Assembly: GCA_900550745.1 (NCBI GenBank)
Contig: URTO01000074.1
Location: 1-7,948 of the forward strand
Length of the DNA: 7,948 nucleotides
From: an uncultured Desulfovibrio sp.
GTDB lineage: Bacteria > Desulfobacterota > Desulfovibrionia > Desulfovibrionales > Desulfovibrionaceae
Direction: 5' to 3'
Part shown: in pieces, positions 6,025-7,948 of the stretch
Position numbering within the stretch: the first letter of the stretch is position 1
Layout of the letters: each line of letters opens with the position of its first letter
Made by a program: the position numbers and the translations under genes
The notes under the pieces: generated by a model
The model's input: the letters and a program-made list of their open reading frames with translations, nothing else
Told to the model about the DNA's origin: nothing
Databases searched by the model: none

Positions 6025-7731
6025 TTAAAACATCATTCCCCGCATCATCTGGAACTGTTCCACGATGGGGCCGAGGGACAGGGCGGGCAGATAGGTCAGC
6101 GCGCCCACGATGAAGATGATCCCAAGCAACAAGAGGCCGAAGGTAGGCCCTTCCACAGGGAAGGAGGAATCCGAAAGCGGACGCTTCTTGCGCGCGGCGA
6201 GGGAACCCGCCACCACGAGCATGGACAGCATCACCCCAAAGCGGCCAATGAACATGGCGAGGGCCAGCAGGACGTTCCATACGGGCACGTTGGCGGAAAG
6301 CCCCGCAAAGGCGCTCCCGTTGTTCTGCGCCCCGGACGTGAAGGCATAAAGGATTTCGGAAAGGCCATGCGCCCCGGCATTGTTCAGCGCGCCCGTCCCC
6401 CACGAACTCACCGCCGCCACGGCGGAGAAGCACAGGATCGGCGTGGCGCAGGCCAGCAGCGCCACCATGCACCATGTGATCTCCCGGCCTTCGATACGCT
6501 TGCCGAGATAGTCGGGGGTGCGGCCCACCATCAGGCCGGCGATGAACACGGTCAGCAGGATGAACAGGACCATGCCGTACAGGCCGGAACCGACGCCGCC
6601 GTAGATGATCTCGCCGAGCAGCATGTTGAACAGCACCAGCATCCCGCCGAGCGGCGTCAGGCTGTCGTGCATGGCGTTGACCGCGCCGCAGGAGGCGTCC
6701 GTGGTCGCCGTTGCAAACAGCGAAGTGCCGAACACGCCGAACCGGACTTCCTTGCCCTCCATGTTGGGCACGGCCCCGCCAGCAGCCTGCTGCAGGAGGT
6801 GCGTGCCGTACAGTTCGCTGAAATAGATCCACAGCACGCCGCCGATGAACAGGGCCAGCATGACGGCCCAGACCGTCCACGCGTGGCGGCGGCTGCCTAC
6901 GGCCTCCCCAAGGAAGAACACCAGCGCGCTCGGGATGATCAGGATGTAGAAAGACTGGAGGAAGCTGGACAGCGCCGTGGGGTTTTCAAAAGGATGCGCG
7001 GCGTTCACATTGAAGAAGCCGCCCCCGTTGGTTCCGAGCAGCTTGATTGGAATCTGCGATGCGACGGGCCCGGTGGCGATGAACTGCTTCCCGCCCTCAA
7101 GCGTGGCCGCGGTAACGCCCGCGTCGAAATTCTGAACCATGCCCTGCCAAAGCATGAGCAGCGCCCCGATGATGCTCAAAGGCAGCAACACATACAGCGT
7201 GATGCGCACGAGATCGGCCCAGAAGTTGCCGATGGACGAAGATTCGTTGCGGGCGATGCCGCGCACGACCGCGGCGCACACGGCGATGCCGACGCCTGCG
7301 GAAACGAAATTCTGATACGTCAGGGCCACCATCTGCGAAAAATGGCTCACGGTGGTTTCCCCGCCGTAGGACTGCCAGTTCGTATTCGTCAGGAAGCTGA
7401 CCGCCGTATTCAAGGCCAAATGCCAAGAAAGGCCGGGGAAGCCCTGCGGATTCAACGGCAGCTTATCCTGGAAAAGCAGCACCCCGAACGTGAGCAGGAA
7501 CCCCGCAAGGGAAAACCCGATGACGCTGACGGCGTACTGGCCCCACGTTTGCTTTTCGTCGGGATGGATGCCGGACAGCGTATAGACGCCCCGCTCCACC
7601 AGCCCCAGGACGGGATGCAGGAAGGTGCGGCGGCCGGAAAAAACCTGATGGACATAACGCCCCAACAGCGGGCTGAGCGCCGCCAGAAGGCAAATGAACA
7701 GGACAAGCTGCAACAGGTCTCGCAGGATCAT
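6025..7731 (-). CDS. kdpA: KdpA, K+-translocating channel-like subunit
   Basis: This 568-residue polytopic inner-membrane protein is close to the 557 residues of E. coli KdpA. KdpA belongs to the SKT/Trk-like channel fold and takes K+ from the periplasm into the selectivity filter before it passes through the intersubunit tunnel to KdpB. All four pore-loop regions are visible: TNTNWQSYGGE at 115-125, LGTNGGGFFNVNAAHPFENP at 232-251, the third loop with ASCGAV at 346-351 and MHDSLTPLGG at 354-363, and YAFTSGAQNNGSAFAGL at 462-478. These correspond closely to the E. coli loops, and I see no damaged filter residue. The ATG at 7731 follows an AGGAGG site at 7742-7737 with 5-nt spacing. The protein ends in MMRGMMF and a TAA stop. 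It lies downstream of kdpF, and kdpB follows only after an unusually long spacer of 236 nt. Confidence 0.98.
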   Translation of the reverse strand: MILRDLLQLVLFICLLAALSPLLGRYVHQVFSGRRTFLHPVLGLVERGVYTLSGIHPDEKQTWGQYAVSVIGFSLAGFLLTFGVLLFQDKLPLNPQGFPGLSWHLALNTAVSFLTNTNWQSYGGETTVSHFSQMVALTYQNFVSAGVGIAVCAAVVRGIARNESSSIGNFWADLVRITLYVLLPLSIIGALLMLWQGMVQNFDAGVTAATLEGGKQFIATGPVASQIPIKLLGTNGGGFFNVNAAHPFENPTALSSFLQSFYILIIPSALVFFLGEAVGSRRHAWTVWAVMLALFIGGVLWIYFSELYGTHLLQQAAGGAVPNMEGKEVRFGVFGTSLFATATTDASCGAVNAMHDSLTPLGGMLVLFNMLLGEIIYGGVGSGLYGMVLFILLTVFIAGLMVGRTPDYLGKRIEGREITWCMVALLACATPILCFSAVAAVSSWGTGALNNAGAHGLSEILYAFTSGAQNNGSAFAGLSANVPVWNVLLALAMFIGRFGVMLSMLVVAGSLAARKKRPLSDSSFPVEGPTFGLLLLGIIFIVGALTYLPALSLGPIVEQFQMMRGMMF

Positions 7732-7740
7732 GCCGTCCTC

Positions 7741-7830
7741 CTAAAACCGTTCCGGCTTGAACAGCGCGTACAGCATATATGCAAAAAGGCCTACCGCGCA
7801 GGCAAGGCCAACAAAATCAAACCAATCCAT
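7741..7830 (-). CDS. kdpF: KdpF, small membrane subunit of the Kdp K+ ATPase
   Basis: This is a 29-residue peptide, the same length as E. coli KdpF. It begins MDWFDFVGLACAVG, has one hydrophobic helix over about residues 5-24, and ends in YALFKPERF, matching the family pattern of a single helix followed by YAL and a short polar tail. In the known complex KdpF packs against KdpA and stabilises KdpFABC in the inner membrane. The start is fixed by an AAGGAG Shine-Dalgarno at 7842-7837, 6 nt upstream. An in-frame upstream ATG would add 32 residues with no family resemblance and would overlap the promoter, so it was not used. kdpA follows after 9 nt, and its ribosome binding site overlaps the kdpF stop codon, which suggests translational coupling. 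Identification rests on length, topology and position before kdpA. Confidence 0.9.
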   Translation of the reverse strand: MDWFDFVGLACAVGLFAYMLYALFKPERF

Positions 7831-7896
7831 GACAAGCTCCTTGAATGTGGCGCGGGACGGCAGTGCTTCCGGCCCGCAGGATTTCAAGAGCCAGTA

Positions 7897-7913
7897 TCCA
7901 AGGGGTGTGCCAA
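7897..7913 (-). promoter_or_regulatory. Candidate sigma-54 (-24/-12) promoter of the kdp operon
   Basis: On the minus strand the sequence reads TTGGCAC, then ACCC, then CTTGGA. Set against the sigma-54 consensus YTGGCAC-N5-TTGCW, the -24 half (TTGGCAC, 7913-7907) is a full match and the 5-nt spacing is exact. The -12 half is TTGGA instead of TTGCA, one mismatch that falls on the usually conserved GC. Transcription would start near 7886, giving a leader of about 55 nt before kdpF. Activator sites for such a promoter normally lie 80-150 bp upstream, outside the window. The kinase at the far end of the operon is of a type often paired with sigma-54 activators, which supports the call. A weaker sigma-70-like pair overlaps this region. 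Confidence 0.55.
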
Positions 7914-7948
7914 AATGTATAGCCAATGATTTTATGGTGTTAAAAAAA

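Noticed and set aside
7831..7926. 32-residue N-terminal extension of KdpF
   Set aside because: KdpF is about 29 residues in the family. The internal ATG at 7830 has a good ribosome binding site, and the extension would overlap the promoter and its predicted start point.
6004..7929. 641-codon plus-strand open frame antisense to kdpA
   Set aside because: It is rich in His, Gln, Arg and Gly with no recognisable domain, and it covers exactly the reverse of kdpF-kdpA. This is the usual shadow of a GC-rich gene with strong third-position bias.
7916..7943. Sigma-70-like promoter TTAACA-N16-TATACA upstream of kdpF
   Set aside because: The -10 box matches only 4 of 6 positions and the spacer is short. 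In an AT-rich leader such a match is easily found by chance, and the -24/-12 element is a better and more specific fit. It is kept only as an alternative.
7941..7948. T-run at the start of the minus strand as a terminator of an upstream gene
   Set aside because: Only the run of T is inside the window; the stem that would make it a terminator is not visible.

Overview
The window holds a complete high-affinity K+ transport operon, kdpFABC, followed by its sensory genes. All genes lie on the minus strand and read from about 7900 down to 179. The DNA is GC-rich (roughly 60% by eye). The gene set and its split sensor resemble kdp loci I recall from Desulfovibrionaceae (Desulfovibrio/Bilophila-like Desulfobacterota). 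That placement is an inference, because no rRNA or other marker gene is present.

Layout in transcription order. A short AT-rich leader (7831-7948) carries a strong candidate sigma-54 (-24/-12) promoter. kdpF (7830-7741) is followed 9 nt later by kdpA (7731-6025). A 236-nt hairpin-rich spacer with an imperfect direct repeat comes next, then kdpB (5788-3758). A 104-nt spacer with a perfect 10-bp inverted repeat and a T-run precedes kdpC (3653-3096). After 42 nt comes a short KdpD that has only the N-terminal KdpD domain and a universal-stress (USP) domain (3053-1926). Seven nt further is a separate transmembrane PAS histidine kinase (1918-179). The last 178 bases contain a possible terminator-like hairpin and no gene I can name.

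How the parts fit. KdpA is the K+-selective channel-like subunit, KdpB the P-type ATPase, KdpC the periplasmic accessory subunit, and KdpF a one-helix stabilising peptide. In E. coli, KdpD is one long protein comprising the N-terminal domain, USP, four membrane helices, GAF and kinase core, and it works with KdpE. Here the N-terminal half is free-standing and the kinase role appears to be taken by a different architecture: a two-helix, periplasmic-sensor, PAS, HisKA/HATPase protein. That type of kinase often works with NtrC-family sigma-54 activators, which agrees with the candidate sigma-54 promoter upstream of kdpF. No response regulator lies in the window; if linked, it should lie beyond position 1.

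All long plus-strand frames are shadows of these genes. The transport machinery is ordinary. The points of interest are the regulatory rewiring and the two structured intergenic spacers.
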